Numbered from the stretch's first letter, positions 25,113 to 33,938 are shown. The stretch is 45,558 nucleotides of DNA from Rhodospirillales bacterium (GCA_028291345.1 JAQGIF010000313.1:1-45558); one strand, 5' to 3'. Notes: generated from the letters alone by a model not told the origin. Program-made: numbers and translations.

Positions 25113-25480
25113 AGCGATCCGCATCGGGCGTTGCTCAGCAGAACTTCCTGACCATGCGGCGTTGAAAGATAGGCCTCTCGCCACCTCTCCGATCGGGCAC
25201 CTATGGCGCCCGGCGCAATCAATCCAAGCCTGTCGACCAGCTTCTCCAGAGCCCGAGCCCAGCGCTCATAGTACAGCCCGCCGGTAGTATCCGGAGGTGC
25301 CGATCCAATCTCCTGCGAGAGCAAATCGACCCATTCGCGCCATTCGAAATAGCCTGTCCGATAAAGCGTCAGGACCAGCGCAAAGGCCGAGGCCTCCCAA
25401 GGGGCAGCGAAGACCGGAGCCGCCTGATCGAGCGGTGTCTTGAGTTGTTCGAGTTCGTCCGGTTTCAGTTCCTCTATCAT
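25079..25480 (-). CDS. Nitrile hydratase accessory protein (P14K-like)
   Basis: The 133-residue protein has the family landmarks FAAPWEASAFALVLTLYRTG, FEWREWVDLLSQEI and YYERWARALEKLV, as in accessory proteins of cobalt nitrile hydratases. These chaperone the alpha subunit and help insert cobalt and oxidise the cysteine ligands. The N-terminal half also resembles the beta-subunit N-terminus, as expected for the family. It starts 3 nt after the beta-subunit stop, and is the last gene of the minus-strand operon. Its 3' end overlaps the DUF1254 gene by 34 bp, so read-through transcripts would be antisense to each other. Confidence 0.9.
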   Translation of the reverse strand: MIEELKPDELEQLKTPLDQAAPVFAAPWEASAFALVLTLYRTGYFEWREWVDLLSQEIGSAPPDTTGGLYYERWARALEKLVDRLGLIAPGAIGARSERWREAYLSTPHGQEVLLSNARCGSLQDTSMTAGNL

Positions 25481-25483
25481 CGC

Positions 25484-26125
25484 TTACCCGTCAACCCGCG
25501 ACTCTATGTAATCCTGGAACATCTCGGCGCTGAGCCGGTCGTTTGCAGCCGCCTCAGGGCCCCAGACATCGGTGGCCCGGAATTCGACCGTGTAGACAGG
25601 TTGGGGACGCCGCCCGGTTCGGGCGGCAAGCGCGTCGGGAAAATCGAAGATGCCCCGCTGTGCGGTGATCGTTCCGACCTGGCCGCGCAGATAACGCGGC
25701 AGGCGGGTATGCCCTTCAGGATTGATGCTGCGGATCCTGACGATATCGCCGGTGCGGAACAGGCTGGGCAACGGCACTTCCTGCCGTTCCCCCATGATCG
25801 CCGGGGGGACCGTAGCACGCGGGCCCAGCTTTATGCCGGCCATCCATGCCTCCAGGTCCCCCGGCATCAGCAGGCCCCGCCTTTCGAGCTGTTTTTCCAT
25901 TCCCGCCAAATAATTCGCGGGGAAACATTCCCGTGCATAGACCTGAAGCGGGAGACTTTCGACGTCGGCGCGGAAACCGTCGGTGTCGCACCAGCCGCCC
26001 GCCATTAGTCCCATCATCAGGCGAAATACGCGCTGCTCCGCATCGCTGTGGAAAGCGACGCCTTCCGGCGTCTTCCATACCGGGCCGAAACCGTGCATGC
26101 CGCCGAGATCGTGCAGGCTGTTCAT
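25484..26125 (-). CDS. Nitrile hydratase beta subunit
   Basis: The 213-residue subunit starts [16 protein letters not shown], the classic beta-subunit N-terminus. Its C-terminal SH3-like barrel contains [26 protein letters not shown] and [16 protein letters not shown]. It pairs with alpha to form the cytoplasmic enzyme that hydrates nitriles to amides. The start overlaps the alpha-subunit stop by ATGA. The order alpha-beta-accessory is seen here, while many cobalt enzymes are encoded beta-alpha-accessory. The length is within the family range. Confidence 0.94.
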   Translation of the reverse strand: MNSLHDLGGMHGFGPVWKTPEGVAFHSDAEQRVFRLMMGLMAGGWCDTDGFRADVESLPLQVYARECFPANYLAGMEKQLERRGLLMPGDLEAWMAGIKLGPRATVPPAIMGERQEVPLPSLFRTGDIVRIRSINPEGHTRLPRYLRGQVGTITAQRGIFDFPDALAARTGRRPQPVYTVEFRATDVWGPEAAANDRLSAEMFQDYIESRVDG

Positions 26126-26754
26126 GGGGCCGCCTTTGCCGGCGCCAGCGGCAGTGCGGTGCCGATCATGGAATCGCGCGTCACGAGGTCAGCGAGGTCA
26201 GCCTCGGTCATATGGTCAGTGCCGGCGGGCCGCTCGGGCAGGACCATGTAGCGGATATCGGCGTTGCTGTCCCACACCTTGATCGCGGTTTCGGGTGGGA
26301 CCGCCACGCCGAATTCTGCCAGTACGTCGCGGGGATGCGACACGGCGCGAGAGCGATAGGCGGCCGATTTGAACCAGATCGGCGGCAGGCCCATCGTCTG
26401 CCAGGGATAGCAGGAACACAAGGTGCAGACGATCATATTGTGGACGCCGGGCCGGTTCTCGACCATCACCAGATGGTCACCCGAAATACCAGGCATGGCG
26501 AGCTCAGCAATCGCTGCCTTCGGGTCCTTCAACAGGCGGGCCTTGAAAGTCGGATCGGCCCAGGCCCGCGCGACGATCCGTGCCCCGTTGCGGGGGCCGA
26601 CCTGGCGTTCATAAAAATCGACAACCGCATCCATCATCGCAGGATCGATGACCCCCATCTCGACCAGAAGCGATTCCATCGCTTTGATGCGCAGCTGGAT
26701 TTCAGGCGGCGGGGTGGTGTGGTCCTCTGCATGCGAGTGGTCATGGTCGGACAT
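26122..26754 (-). CDS. Nitrile hydratase alpha subunit, cobalt type
   Basis: The 210-residue catalytic subunit carries the metal-binding claw V-C110-T-L-C113-S114-C115. Thr after the first Cys is the mark of cobalt rather than iron enzymes. Downstream [14 protein letters not shown] and the upstream helix REQ-type segment [20 protein letters not shown] are family-typical. The N-terminus is His/Asp-rich ([12 protein letters not shown]), a possible metal-chelating start. The ATG follows GAGG by 6 nt. It is embedded in an operon led by a TonB-dependent receptor, so the nitrile is probably imported by that receptor or derived from what it imports. Confidence 0.95.
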   Translation of the reverse strand: MSDHDHSHAEDHTTPPPEIQLRIKAMESLLVEMGVIDPAMMDAVVDFYERQVGPRNGARIVARAWADPTFKARLLKDPKAAIAELAMPGISGDHLVMVENRPGVHNMIVCTLCSCYPWQTMGLPPIWFKSAAYRSRAVSHPRDVLAEFGVAVPPETAIKVWDSNADIRYMVLPERPAGTDHMTEADLADLVTRDSMIGTALPLAPAKAAP

Positions 26755-26756
26755 GC

Positions 26757-27167
26757 TCAGCCTCCGGGCCAGCCGGCATAGGGGACGCGTTCGAACGGCT
26801 GTCCCTGTGGGATGGAGATGATCTCAAGCTCGGCGATCAGCCCGTCCCTGATGACGAAGCGGTCCATGATAGTGATCGCCCTGGCGTCGTCAAATTCCAT
26901 GCCGGACTCCCAAAGAACGACGACTGTCGATCTTTCCGGATCAACTGTCACCCGCAAATCCTTGCGTGCGGTCAGTTTTTCGCGGCGGATGTCGGCGCGG
27001 ACCGTGTCGGCGCCCTCGGTCATCTGCCAGACATAGGGCGCGCCCGGCAGGACCATCAGATGCGCCCGCTTCATATCCGGCGCGAGCGGCACCTTGCTGT
27101 CGTCGGCCGTCAATAGGGCGTCGATATAGAGCATCGCGATCCGCTCCAGCTCCTTTGCCTCCGCCAT
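26757..27167 (-). CDS. NTF2/SnoaL-like protein (second in operon)
   Basis: The 136-residue protein looks like a small cone-shaped alpha+beta fold of the NTF2 superfamily: an N-terminal helix with [20 protein letters not shown], then strands around [13 protein letters not shown] and [20 protein letters not shown]. Such folds serve as isomerases, dehydratases or ring-hydroxylating small subunits. No specific catalytic residue can be assigned. The start at 27167 follows AAAGGAG-type sequence; the longer frame to 27257 runs into the SDR gene. It lies 10 nt after the SDR stop and 2 nt before the nitrile hydratase start, so it is surely in the operon. Confidence 0.7.
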   Translation of the reverse strand: MAEAKELERIAMLYIDALLTADDSKVPLAPDMKRAHLMVLPGAPYVWQMTEGADTVRADIRREKLTARKDLRVTVDPERSTVVVLWESGMEFDDARAITIMDRFVIRDGLIAELEIISIPQGQPFERVPYAGWPGG

Positions 27168-27177
27168 CGCCCGCCCC

Positions 27178-27978
27178 TTAGCCGATCCCGCCGAGCACAA
27201 AGCCTGCCGGCGCGCCGGGAAGGCCCGGTTGGTAATAGCCCGCGGCGTCACCGCCATCGACCATCAGTTCCGCCCCGGTGATATAGCTGGCGTCGTCGCT
27301 CGCAAGGAACAGCGAGGCGCGCGCAACCTCGATCGGTTCGCCGATGCGCTGGAGCGGTACATGTTTATAGCCTTTGTTGAGCTGTTCGAGGGTGGCGGTA
27401 CCGGGATTGTTCATCGGCGTATTCACCCCGCCAGGAACGATCGTGCAGACGCGGATGCCCGACGGCCCGAATTCCAGTGCCAGCGATCGGGTAATGCCGC
27501 GCACCGCCCATTTACTGGCCGAATAGGCCGACAGCCCATTCATGCCGATGACCCCGGTCAGCGACGACACATTGATGATGACGCCCCGTCCGGCCCTCCG
27601 CATGATCCCCGCCACGTTCTTGGCGCCCAACAGCGCGCCGAACACGTTGGTGTCGACGACCGCCCTCGCCCTTTCGACATCCATCTCCTCTATCGGCCAC
27701 ATCCCGACCATGGCGGCGTTATTCAAGAGGATGTCGATTCTGCCGAAGCGCTCGCGAAGCTCCGCCACCAGCGCCGCCCAGCCGTCATCGTCGCGGATGT
27801 CGAGATAGCGGAAGATCGCCTCACCGCCGATCCGCGCGGCGACCGCCTCGCCCTGCTCGCGATTGAGGTCGCACAGGACGACCTTCGCACCCTCGGCCGC
27901 GAACAGCGCGGCTGTTGTCGCGCCCATGCCGCTCGCGGCGCCGGTGACGATCGCGACCTTGTCCTGAAGCTTACCCAT
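27178..27978 (-). CDS. Short-chain dehydrogenase/reductase (SDR)
   Basis: The 266-residue classical SDR has the NAD(P) motif TGAASGMG (12-19), Asp37 after the second strand (LCDLNR), which favours NAD, the NNAA motif and Ser138/Ser139 with Y152-S-A-S-K156 as catalytic residues. It should oxidise a hydroxyl or reduce a ketone on the substrate of this operon. The C-terminal tail is rich in Gly and Pro (GGDAAGYYQPGLPGAPAGF). It sits between the two NTF2-like genes. Confidence 0.93.
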   Translation of the reverse strand: MGKLQDKVAIVTGAASGMGATTAALFAAEGAKVVLCDLNREQGEAVAARIGGEAIFRYLDIRDDDGWAALVAELRERFGRIDILLNNAAMVGMWPIEEMDVERARAVVDTNVFGALLGAKNVAGIMRRAGRGVIINVSSLTGVIGMNGLSAYSASKWAVRGITRSLALEFGPSGIRVCTIVPGGVNTPMNNPGTATLEQLNKGYKHVPLQRIGEPIEVARASLFLASDDASYITGAELMVDGGDAAGYYQPGLPGAPAGFVLGGIG

Positions 27979-28047
27979 TGAAACTCTCCGCCTGCGCGCA
28001 GGCTGTAATGATGCGGTGAAATTGAGCGGCGTTAGGCCACCAAGGCG

Positions 28048-28503
28048 TTAGACGGCGAAACCCATCTTCTTCGCCATGTCGTGATAGAGGCGGTTCTGAA
28101 AGACGAAGCGATCGATCCGCCAGCCCGCCGGCGTTCGCCTGGCATGGGATTTGTAGTAACCGCCCTGGGGAATGTTCAGCACATGGTTATGGCTGGCGAT
28201 GTCGGCCTCGTCCTTGTGCAGCTCGATCAGGTGGTTCGTCATGAAATGGGTCAGGCCCGGGCCGATCCCTGCCATCGAATTCGTCAAAAACGCGACGAAC
28301 TCCTGAGCGCCGCACATGACAGTCCGCTTGCCGGCCACGAACTCGCCAAGCGAACTGTAATCGATATACGCATCGTCGGAGAATACTTCAGGCAGTTTCT
28401 CAAATTCGCAATCATCAACGATGTGACAGTACTTCGCGAAGAGCTGCAATATATCCATGCGGTCGATACAGGCCTGGATATCGGTATGGGTCAGTGCCGC
28501 CAC
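28048..28503 (-). CDS. SnoaL/NTF2-like protein (first in operon)
   Basis: The 151-residue protein matches the SnoaL_4-type group found with aromatic and steroid degradation enzymes: DIQACIDRMDILQLFAKYCH, then the Tyr/Asp-containing SDDAYIDYSSLGEFVAG, and SHNHVLNIPQGGYYKSHARR, WRIDRFVFQNRLYH. The GTG at 28503 follows GGGAGG by 5 nt, while the longer ATG frame runs into the TonB receptor gene and looks unlike protein. The role is likely an isomerase or dehydratase, but no substrate is known. It begins 14 bp after the receptor stop. Confidence 0.8.
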   Translation of the reverse strand: MAALTHTDIQACIDRMDILQLFAKYCHIVDDCEFEKLPEVFSDDAYIDYSSLGEFVAGKRTVMCGAQEFVAFLTNSMAGIGPGLTHFMTNHLIELHKDEADIASHNHVLNIPQGGYYKSHARRTPAGWRIDRFVFQNRLYHDMAKKMGFAV

Positions 28504-28516
28504 GTCTGCCTCCCGG

Positions 28517-30802
28517 TTAGTATTTGACTTTAATGTCGAAGCCGAACGTGCGCGGCACACCATATTGTTTGGTGGCGAAGCCGAGCGACGGCCCGAAGTC
28601 GATACTCTGCACGATATAGTGCTCATCCAGCAGGTTCTCGCCGAAGACACTGGTTTCCAGGTTTGCTTTCCCACCCCAGATCGGGACATCGGCGAGCGTC
28701 AGGCGGGCACTGACAAGGTTCTGGGAAGGCGCCTTCGTCAGATCGGTGAAGGGATTTTGCGTCGGCAGGTTGATTATGCCGAAATACTTGGCACTTTGAT
28801 AAGAATAGTCCGCGCGCAATATCAGCGTGCCGAAATCCCATTCCGGAAATTCGTACTGAACGCCCAGATGGTCCGTCCAGTTCGGCACGAAACTGAAATG
28901 CGCCGAGCTTGCATAATTGCGTAACTGCCCGGTGACCGGATCGGGGAAATAGATCTTCTGATATTCGGGATGGACGTACCCGATGCTACCGTCGATGGTC
29001 ACGCTCTTGATCGGTCGGACCTGCGCCTCAAGCTCGAACCCGGTATAATCCGCGGCGGCGTTCAATATTCCGCCGGAATTGCCTCCGGACAACGTGTAGC
29101 CGGTATATTGAGAAACCTGCAGGTCTTCGTAATTCGTGTGGAATGCCGCCAAGTTGACGCGCAGGCGATGGTCCAGCCATTCGGACTTGACGCCGGCCTC
29201 GTAAACCTTGGCTTTCTCCGGTGCGAAATTCGGCGAAATGCCTGGCGTTGCCCGCAGGTTAAAGCCGCCCGAGCGATATCCGGTGGACAGCCGGGCATAG
29301 GTCATCAGGTCGGGTGTCCACTGGTAATTCAGCGTCACATTGTAGGACAGGTTATAGAACTTATCCGTTCCTGAAATATTCGTGGAACCGGACTCGACCG
29401 CCGACTTACTGTCATGCGTGTAGCGAAGACCGGTCGTAATCTCCAATTTGTCGTCCAGCACGGGCGGGCGGTAGCTCGTCTGGCCGAAGGCGGCTTCCGA
29501 GGTGGTCGACTGGGTCGCGACGAGCGGAGCGGTCACGTTGAAGCCTAGCGTAGGCGACAGGACGAAGGTCAGCTTCGACTGCTCGTTTTCGGCCGCCCGG
29601 TCATGGAAATAGTAAAGACCAACGACGTAGTTCCAGCGGTCGGTTTTCCCCAGAACCTGCAACTCTTCCGACGCCTGGTTAAGACGCTGGCCGGTTGGGC
29701 CCTCGTAAGGGGTCACCGGCCCGATGCCGGTAACGGTCGGGCCGATCAGATTGGGCGGCGCATAGGCGACATAGGAGCTCGACCAGAATTGCCGGTAGCC
29801 GGTGATCGACTTCACCGAGATCTCGGAATTGATATCGTATTGCAGCGTCAGTGCGTGACCGAGAACGCCGACACGGGCGTCGGGAATGGACTGCAGAGAG
29901 GCCCGGTCGGTATAGTTTGGGTTGACCGACAGGACGCTGCCCCCCAGAGCCGGCGACTGGCCGAAATAGGCGGCGACCGCAGGCAACGTGTATGAAATCT
30001 GCCCATAGGGCGATTGCCCGGTCAACCGGTCGAAGTCGAAGCTGTAATCGGCGCTGAACGCACCCCAGTCGCCATGCAGCTTGAACCATGCCGAGTCCGA
30101 CCTCAGCGCACCCGGGTCGTGATCGCTCGATGTGTTGATATTGTCGACATAGCCGTCGCGCTGCCGGTGCTGATAGGCCAGGATCGCCTTCAGGCCGGTG
30201 TCGCCGATGGCGCCGGTATTGATTTCGGTGCGGGCGGCCAGCTCGTCATAGCTGCCATAGATGAATTTCTCCTCGATACCGAAATCGTCGCTGGGCGTCT
30301 TGGTAACGATGTTGATCGCACCGCCAGTGGTATTGCGGCCGAACAAGGTGCCTTGCGGGCCTCGCAGGACCTCGACCCGCTGCACATCGACAAGGTCGAA
30401 GTTGGTGGAGGTGACGCCAGCGATGTACACGCCATCCAGATACTGCCCGACCGGCGGATCCTCGGTGATCAGGATTTCATGGTCGCCGATGCCGCGAATA
30501 TCTGTGGCGCTGCCCCCGATGAAGCCCGGCGTGGCGACGCTGGCGACGTTGGGAATGAATTGGCCGATCTTGTCGACACCATGAATATCGAGCCGATCGA
30601 GCGTCGCGCCGCTGATGGCCGAGACTGAGACCGGTGTTGTCTGAAGCACCTCTTCCCGGCGGCGCGCGGTCACAATTACTTCCTCAAGGCCCTCCCCGGC
30701 AGATACCGCTGTCTGGTTCGATTGGGCCTTCGCAGGCGAAATGTCGATTAACGCAATAATAGCTGTCGTGGCGCACAGCACCTTACTTAGATGTCCTGAC
30801 AT
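28517..30802 (-). CDS. TonB-dependent outer-membrane receptor
   Basis: The 761-residue protein has a signal peptide, a TonB-box-like EEVIVTARRREEVLQTTPVS after it, the plug segment LDIRGIG-type VDKIGQFIPNVA, and RGPQGTLFGRNTTGGAINIVT, typical of sphingomonad receptors. A 22-strand barrel follows and the chain ends in an aromatic-rich GFDIKVKY. It should import a scarce or large ligand across the outer membrane using TonB energy. It is the first gene of the nitrile hydratase operon and is preceded by GGGAG 4 nt from the ATG. The ligand is unknown. Confidence 0.95.
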   Translation of the reverse strand: MSGHLSKVLCATTAIIALIDISPAKAQSNQTAVSAGEGLEEVIVTARRREEVLQTTPVSVSAISGATLDRLDIHGVDKIGQFIPNVASVATPGFIGGSATDIRGIGDHEILITEDPPVGQYLDGVYIAGVTSTNFDLVDVQRVEVLRGPQGTLFGRNTTGGAINIVTKTPSDDFGIEEKFIYGSYDELAARTEINTGAIGDTGLKAILAYQHRQRDGYVDNINTSSDHDPGALRSDSAWFKLHGDWGAFSADYSFDFDRLTGQSPYGQISYTLPAVAAYFGQSPALGGSVLSVNPNYTDRASLQSIPDARVGVLGHALTLQYDINSEISVKSITGYRQFWSSSYVAYAPPNLIGPTVTGIGPVTPYEGPTGQRLNQASEELQVLGKTDRWNYVVGLYYFHDRAAENEQSKLTFVLSPTLGFNVTAPLVATQSTTSEAAFGQTSYRPPVLDDKLEITTGLRYTHDSKSAVESGSTNISGTDKFYNLSYNVTLNYQWTPDLMTYARLSTGYRSGGFNLRATPGISPNFAPEKAKVYEAGVKSEWLDHRLRVNLAAFHTNYEDLQVSQYTGYTLSGGNSGGILNAAADYTGFELEAQVRPIKSVTIDGSIGYVHPEYQKIYFPDPVTGQLRNYASSAHFSFVPNWTDHLGVQYEFPEWDFGTLILRADYSYQSAKYFGIINLPTQNPFTDLTKAPSQNLVSARLTLADVPIWGGKANLETSVFGENLLDEHYIVQSIDFGPSLGFATKQYGVPRTFGFDIKVKY

Positions 30803-30905
30803 GTAGCTCCCGTTCGTTTTTTCGAATTACGGTGCTTGCGCATTCGCTGGAACGGAGACTGCCAGGAAACTTGAGATCTGAAAGAACAATTTCCAGAACG
30901 ACACT

Positions 30906-30935
30906 ATATGTCATTTATGCTGAAGAAATATGTCA
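30906..30935. repeat. Direct repeat ATATGTCA, 22 bp apart
   Basis: Two identical 8-bp units at 30906-30913 and 30928-30935 are in phase on the DNA helix (two turns). They lie 104-133 bp upstream of the receptor start and may be activator or repressor half-sites. Confidence 0.45.
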
Positions 30936-31060
30936 CCTGGAGCATTTGAGAGGCTGCCAACGCATGCGAGCGCCTCCGGCTTGCGCTCCGATACGCGATG
31001 AGGGCCGGTCTTTAGGCGACGTGACTTTTGCCGCATAGTTTCTGGGTTCGCACGGCAGCG

Positions 31061-31090
31061 GGAATATTCAGACGCCGGAATATTCAGACG
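31061..31090. repeat. Direct repeat GGAATATTCAGACG before the regulator gene
   Basis: Two perfect 14-bp copies (31061-31074 and 31077-31090) lie 2 bp apart and 8 bp before the regulator start codon. Each contains the palindrome GAATATTC. The position suggests autorepression of the regulator, or a short duplication. Confidence 0.6.
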
Positions 31091-31098
31091 GGGTTTGC

Positions 31099-31899
31099 AT
31101 GACCATGAAAACGACAAAATCTCAGATCAATGTCTTGCTGGACGTGTTGCGCGAATTCCTCCGCGCCCGCGGCCTGCGCACCCGCGAAATCGCCGAGACC
31201 CTGAACGTCACCGAGCGGACCGTCATGCGCTGGTTCGCGAGCGAGGCGGTGGACACCAGGGTTCTGGAGAGGCTTTGCGGGCTGATCGACATCAGCTTTT
31301 TCGAACTGTGCGAAATGGCGGCCAAGCGCGTGGAAACCCGCCTTACGCAGCTCACCGTCCAACAGGAACAGGCGCTGGTCGATTATCCGCTGCTGAACTA
31401 TCTGTTCGTCCACGCCCTGAAGGGGTGGAGCTCGGCGGAGTTGCAGAGCGAGATGGACATACCCGAACCGATGTTCGTCGATGCCCTGATCCGGCTCGAG
31501 AAGATCGGGCTTATCGGATTGTTTCCGGGCAACGAGATCAGGCTGCGGACGGCCAAGGATATCCAGTGGCGAAAGGGCGGCCCGTATTCCCGCTACATGG
31601 ATATGTTTTTGAAATGGTCCCTCAATAGCCCGGATATTGCCGAACCGAAGTCGCTTTGGATTATCGAGCCACTGAAACTGTCTTCCGGCTCGCTGAGCCA
31701 GCTGCAACGTAAATTCGACGCGCTCAAAGGCGAAGCCGTGTCGCTCAGCGAACAGGACCGCCGCTCGAACGATATGTCGCGGGAATGGTTTTCGCTGGTT
31801 CTGACGGCCCGGCGAATTGAAATGACACCGCTGTCCGAGTGGCCGACGCAGTATCAGGCGACAGGCGAGCGACGCCGGGAAAGGAATGGGAAGCTATAA
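31099..31899 (+). CDS. Helix-turn-helix transcriptional regulator
   Basis: The 266-residue protein has an N-terminal Xre-like helix-turn-helix (RTREIAETLNVTERTVMRWF, about residues 27-46). A helical region with LERLCGLIDISFFELCEMAA follows, then a C-terminal domain without recognised ligand motifs. It resembles a family of sphingomonad-type regulators next to TonB receptors, but I cannot name it. The ATG at 31099 or the one at 31105 could be the start; no strong ribosome-binding site is seen. Divergence from the nitrile hydratase operon and the tandem repeats just upstream suggest that it controls that operon and itself. Confidence 0.75.
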   Translation: MTMKTTKSQINVLLDVLREFLRARGLRTREIAETLNVTERTVMRWFASEAVDTRVLERLCGLIDISFFELCEMAAKRVETRLTQLTVQQEQALVDYPLLNYLFVHALKGWSSAELQSEMDIPEPMFVDALIRLEKIGLIGLFPGNEIRLRTAKDIQWRKGGPYSRYMDMFLKWSLNSPDIAEPKSLWIIEPLKLSSGSLSQLQRKFDALKGEAVSLSEQDRRSNDMSREWFSLVLTARRIEMTPLSEWPTQYQATGERRRERNGKL

Positions 31900-31999
31900 G
31901 CTCCACCGCAGGTCCGACACCCCCCTTGGCTGCCTGCTTGCGTGAACTAAATATTATCGATGGTTATCTCCGCTTAATGCCCTTTGCTCGAGGTGTATA

Positions 32000-33046
32000 A
32001 TGTCGGCACCCGCAGTTCGTCTGACCAGCCTCGCCCATGGCGGCGGCTGCGGATGTAAGCTCGCCCCGTCCGTGCTGCAACAGCTTCTCGCCAATCAACC
32101 GGCAGCGGCTGCCTATGCGCAGCTACTGGTCGGAACCGAGACCGGCGATGACGCAGCGGTCTGGCAAGTCGATGAGCGGACCTGCGTCATCGCCACGACC
32201 GATTTCTTCATGCCCATGGTCGACGATCCGCGCGATTTCGGCCGGATTGCTGCCGCCAATGCTCTGTCGGACGTCTATGCAATGGGCGGCAAGCCGATCA
32301 TGGCGCTCGCCATACTCGGTATGCCGCTGGACAAGCTGCCGGTGGAAACAGTCCGCGCAATCCTGCAAGGCGGCGCATCGATCTGCGCGGAGGCGGGCAT
32401 TCCCGTCGCCGGGGGCCATTCGATCGACGCACCTGAGCCGATCTACGGCCTTGCGGTCGTCGGACTGTGCAGCCCTGAAAACGTGCGGCGCAATTCCGGC
32501 GCGCACGCCGGCGACGCGCTGATCCTGACCAAGGGCATCGGCATCGGCATCTATTCGGCAGCCTTCAAGAAGGGCGCCCTGCCTGACGCAGCCTATGACG
32601 AGATGATCGCCTCGACGACCCTTCTGAACCGGGTCGGCAGCACGCTCGCGGAGGACGGCGACGTCCATGCCGTCACCGACGTAACCGGCTTCGGCCTGCT
32701 TGGCCACGGGCTGGAAATGGCGCGCGGATCGGGCCTGACGCTGGATATCCAATATGAGCGCATTCCCTTCCTGGCCGAGGCCACGGCGCTCGCCCGCGAT
32801 GGGCATGCGACCGGCGCATCGGGCCGGAATTGGGCGAGCTATGGCGACGGGATCGTACTGCCGCCCAACCTGACGGCCTGGCAGCACAACCTGCTGACCG
32901 ATCCGCAGACCTCGGGCGGCCTGCTGGTCGCCTGCGCGCCAGAGCGCGCCACGGACATCCGCGCGTCTATCGCTGCGGCGGGCTATTCATCCGCCTCCAT
33001 CATCGGGTCCGTTTCGGCCGGAGAGCCGGTGGTTCGGATTTCCTGA
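32000..33046 (+). CDS. selD: Selenide, water dikinase SelD
   Basis: The 348-residue enzyme makes selenophosphate from selenide and ATP, the selenium donor for tRNA-Sec. The catalytic segment is HGGGCGCKL with Cys17 (not selenocysteine) and Lys20. TGDDAAVW and [20 protein letters not shown] bind ATP and magnesium. GAGG lies 6 nt before the ATG. It is on the plus strand, pointing toward the minus-strand selC-selB-selA-fdh genes. It should supply selenium to the formate dehydrogenase encoded 8-11 kb away. Confidence 0.95.
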   Translation: MSAPAVRLTSLAHGGGCGCKLAPSVLQQLLANQPAAAAYAQLLVGTETGDDAAVWQVDERTCVIATTDFFMPMVDDPRDFGRIAAANALSDVYAMGGKPIMALAILGMPLDKLPVETVRAILQGGASICAEAGIPVAGGHSIDAPEPIYGLAVVGLCSPENVRRNSGAHAGDALILTKGIGIGIYSAAFKKGALPDAAYDEMIASTTLLNRVGSTLAEDGDVHAVTDVTGFGLLGHGLEMARGSGLTLDIQYERIPFLAEATALARDGHATGASGRNWASYGDGIVLPPNLTAWQHNLLTDPQTSGGLLVACAPERATDIRASIAAAGYSSASIIGSVSAGEPVVRIS

Positions 33047-33112
33047 GGTCTGTCAGGAACGGGAACGGGGTCCCACGCATTCTCATGGTCATCATCTATG
33101 AGGGGGCTGGCG

Positions 33113-33442
33113 ATGAACGACGTTCAAGGACTGCTCGCGATGATCGCGATATCGACTGCTTTTGCGGCCCCCGCCTGGGCGCAGGCGGGAAAAGCCGATC
33201 AGGCGCAAGGCGCCACGGCATGCGCCAACCGCCGTGCCGAGCCCGCGACGCCACAGTCGAGGGGGGCCGGCTCCGGCACGGCTCCAGGCAATTCCGGCAA
33301 CACCGCCTGGACCGGCGGTAAGTCTCCCGGCACCTCCGACAATGGCGCGAGTTCCGGTTCCCAGACCTGGCAGCCGAAGACGGCCCAAGGACTGGACCCG
33401 CTCAAGCCGATGCCGCAGGGAGATTCGAAATCCGCTTGCTGA
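33113..33442 (+). CDS. Small secreted protein, unknown
   Basis: The 109-residue product has a clear signal peptide (MNDVQGLLAMIAISTAFAAPAWA, cut after AWA). A low-complexity Gly/Ser/Thr/Ala chain ends in SAC. It should be periplasmic and probably disordered. Two cysteines (CANRR and the last residue) remain after cleavage. I do not recognise the family. The ATG at 33113 was preferred to 33098 because GAGGGGG then precedes the start and the signal begins properly. It lies between selD and the minus-strand Sec genes, without an evident link to selenium. Confidence 0.6.
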   Translation: MNDVQGLLAMIAISTAFAAPAWAQAGKADQAQGATACANRRAEPATPQSRGAGSGTAPGNSGNTAWTGGKSPGTSDNGASSGSQTWQPKTAQGLDPLKPMPQGDSKSAC

Positions 33443-33445
33443 AGG

Positions 33446-33826
33446 TCAGTGGGGCGCGATCTCTTCAAGCTTCAGCCGCAGCCCGCGACGGTCGAAGAAT
33501 TCGCCGTCGTTAAGGATTTTGCGGTCCTCATTCAAATGACGCACTAAGGATGCGAGCCGCTGCCTCGCCTCCGGATCGGCCACCAGCCCGTCGCTATCCG
33601 CCTGGAAGAAGGCCGCGCCGTTCCAGGACACTCCGGCGCCATCGAACAGCCGAATCATTTCCGGCCAGCGCGTCTCGTCGCCGACCACATGGAGATAGGT
33701 CGAGCGCAACGGCCTCACGGATTTGGCGCCGATATCGATTAGGATGATCAGGATCGTGAACGACCCGATCCGTGCATAGGTCCGCACCAGCCAATCATCG
33801 AAATCGGTCGTCAGCGGCGCCGTCAT
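33446..33826 (-). CDS. Hypothetical protein, 126 aa, downstream of selC
   Basis: I do not recognise this family. The soluble protein begins TTDFDDWLVRTYARIGSFTI and continues with an alpha/beta pattern (VVGDETRWPEMIRLFDGAGV, ASLVRHLNEDRKILNDGEFF). There is no signal peptide, membrane helix or obvious active site. It starts 16 bp after the 3' end of tRNA-Sec on the same strand, so it may be transcribed with selB and selC. It ends convergently, 3 bp from the secreted protein. A role in selenium use is only a guess from position. Confidence 0.55.
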   Translation of the reverse strand: MTAPLTTDFDDWLVRTYARIGSFTILIILIDIGAKSVRPLRSTYLHVVGDETRWPEMIRLFDGAGVSWNGAAFFQADSDGLVADPEARQRLASLVRHLNEDRKILNDGEFFDRRGLRLKLEEIAPH

Positions 33827-33841
33827 CGCTACTCACCGGGT

Positions 33842-33937
33842 TGGCGGAAGAGAGTGGGAGTCGAACCCACCCGGGACAGGCTCGCTGCCCCACCCGGATT
33901 TGAAGTCCGGACGTCCCACCGGAGACGATTCCCTTCC
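33842..33937 (-). tRNA. selC: tRNA-Sec (anticodon UCA)
   Basis: The minus strand folds into a selenocysteine tRNA of 96 nt including an encoded CCA. It has an 8-bp acceptor stem (GGAAGGGA with TCTCTTCC), longer than canonical, and a G discriminator. The anticodon loop is CTTCAAA with anticodon TCA at 33903-33901 on a CCGGA/TCCGG stem. The large variable arm has a 7-bp stem (GGGGCAG/CTGTCCC), and the T arm is GTGGG-TTCGACT-CCCAC. These features separate it from tRNA-Ser. The 5' end is 1 nt from the selB stop codon, so it is probably cut from a selB transcript. Confidence 0.97.
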
Positions 33938-33938
33938 A

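Larger units (their letters stand above)
30803..31098. promoter_or_regulatory. Divergent control region between the nitrile hydratase operon and its regulator
   Basis: About 300 bp carry no gene. Two sets of direct repeats, listed separately, are present: ATATGTCA twice near the receptor side and GGAATATTCAGACG twice close to the regulator start. A TTCG-T6-CGAA inverted repeat lies in the receptor leader. Promoters for both directions must be here, but none matches a consensus strongly. Confidence 0.5.

Noticed and set aside
30014-30628. 204-codon open frame antisense to the TonB receptor
   Set aside because: It is a shadow frame created by the high G+C codon use of the receptor gene, with no start signal or recognisable motif.
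33113-33442. EcfG promoter upstream of the secreted protein (GGAAC-N17-CATT)
   Set aside because: The -10 element differs from CGTT at the most conserved region, so the match is too weak to call.
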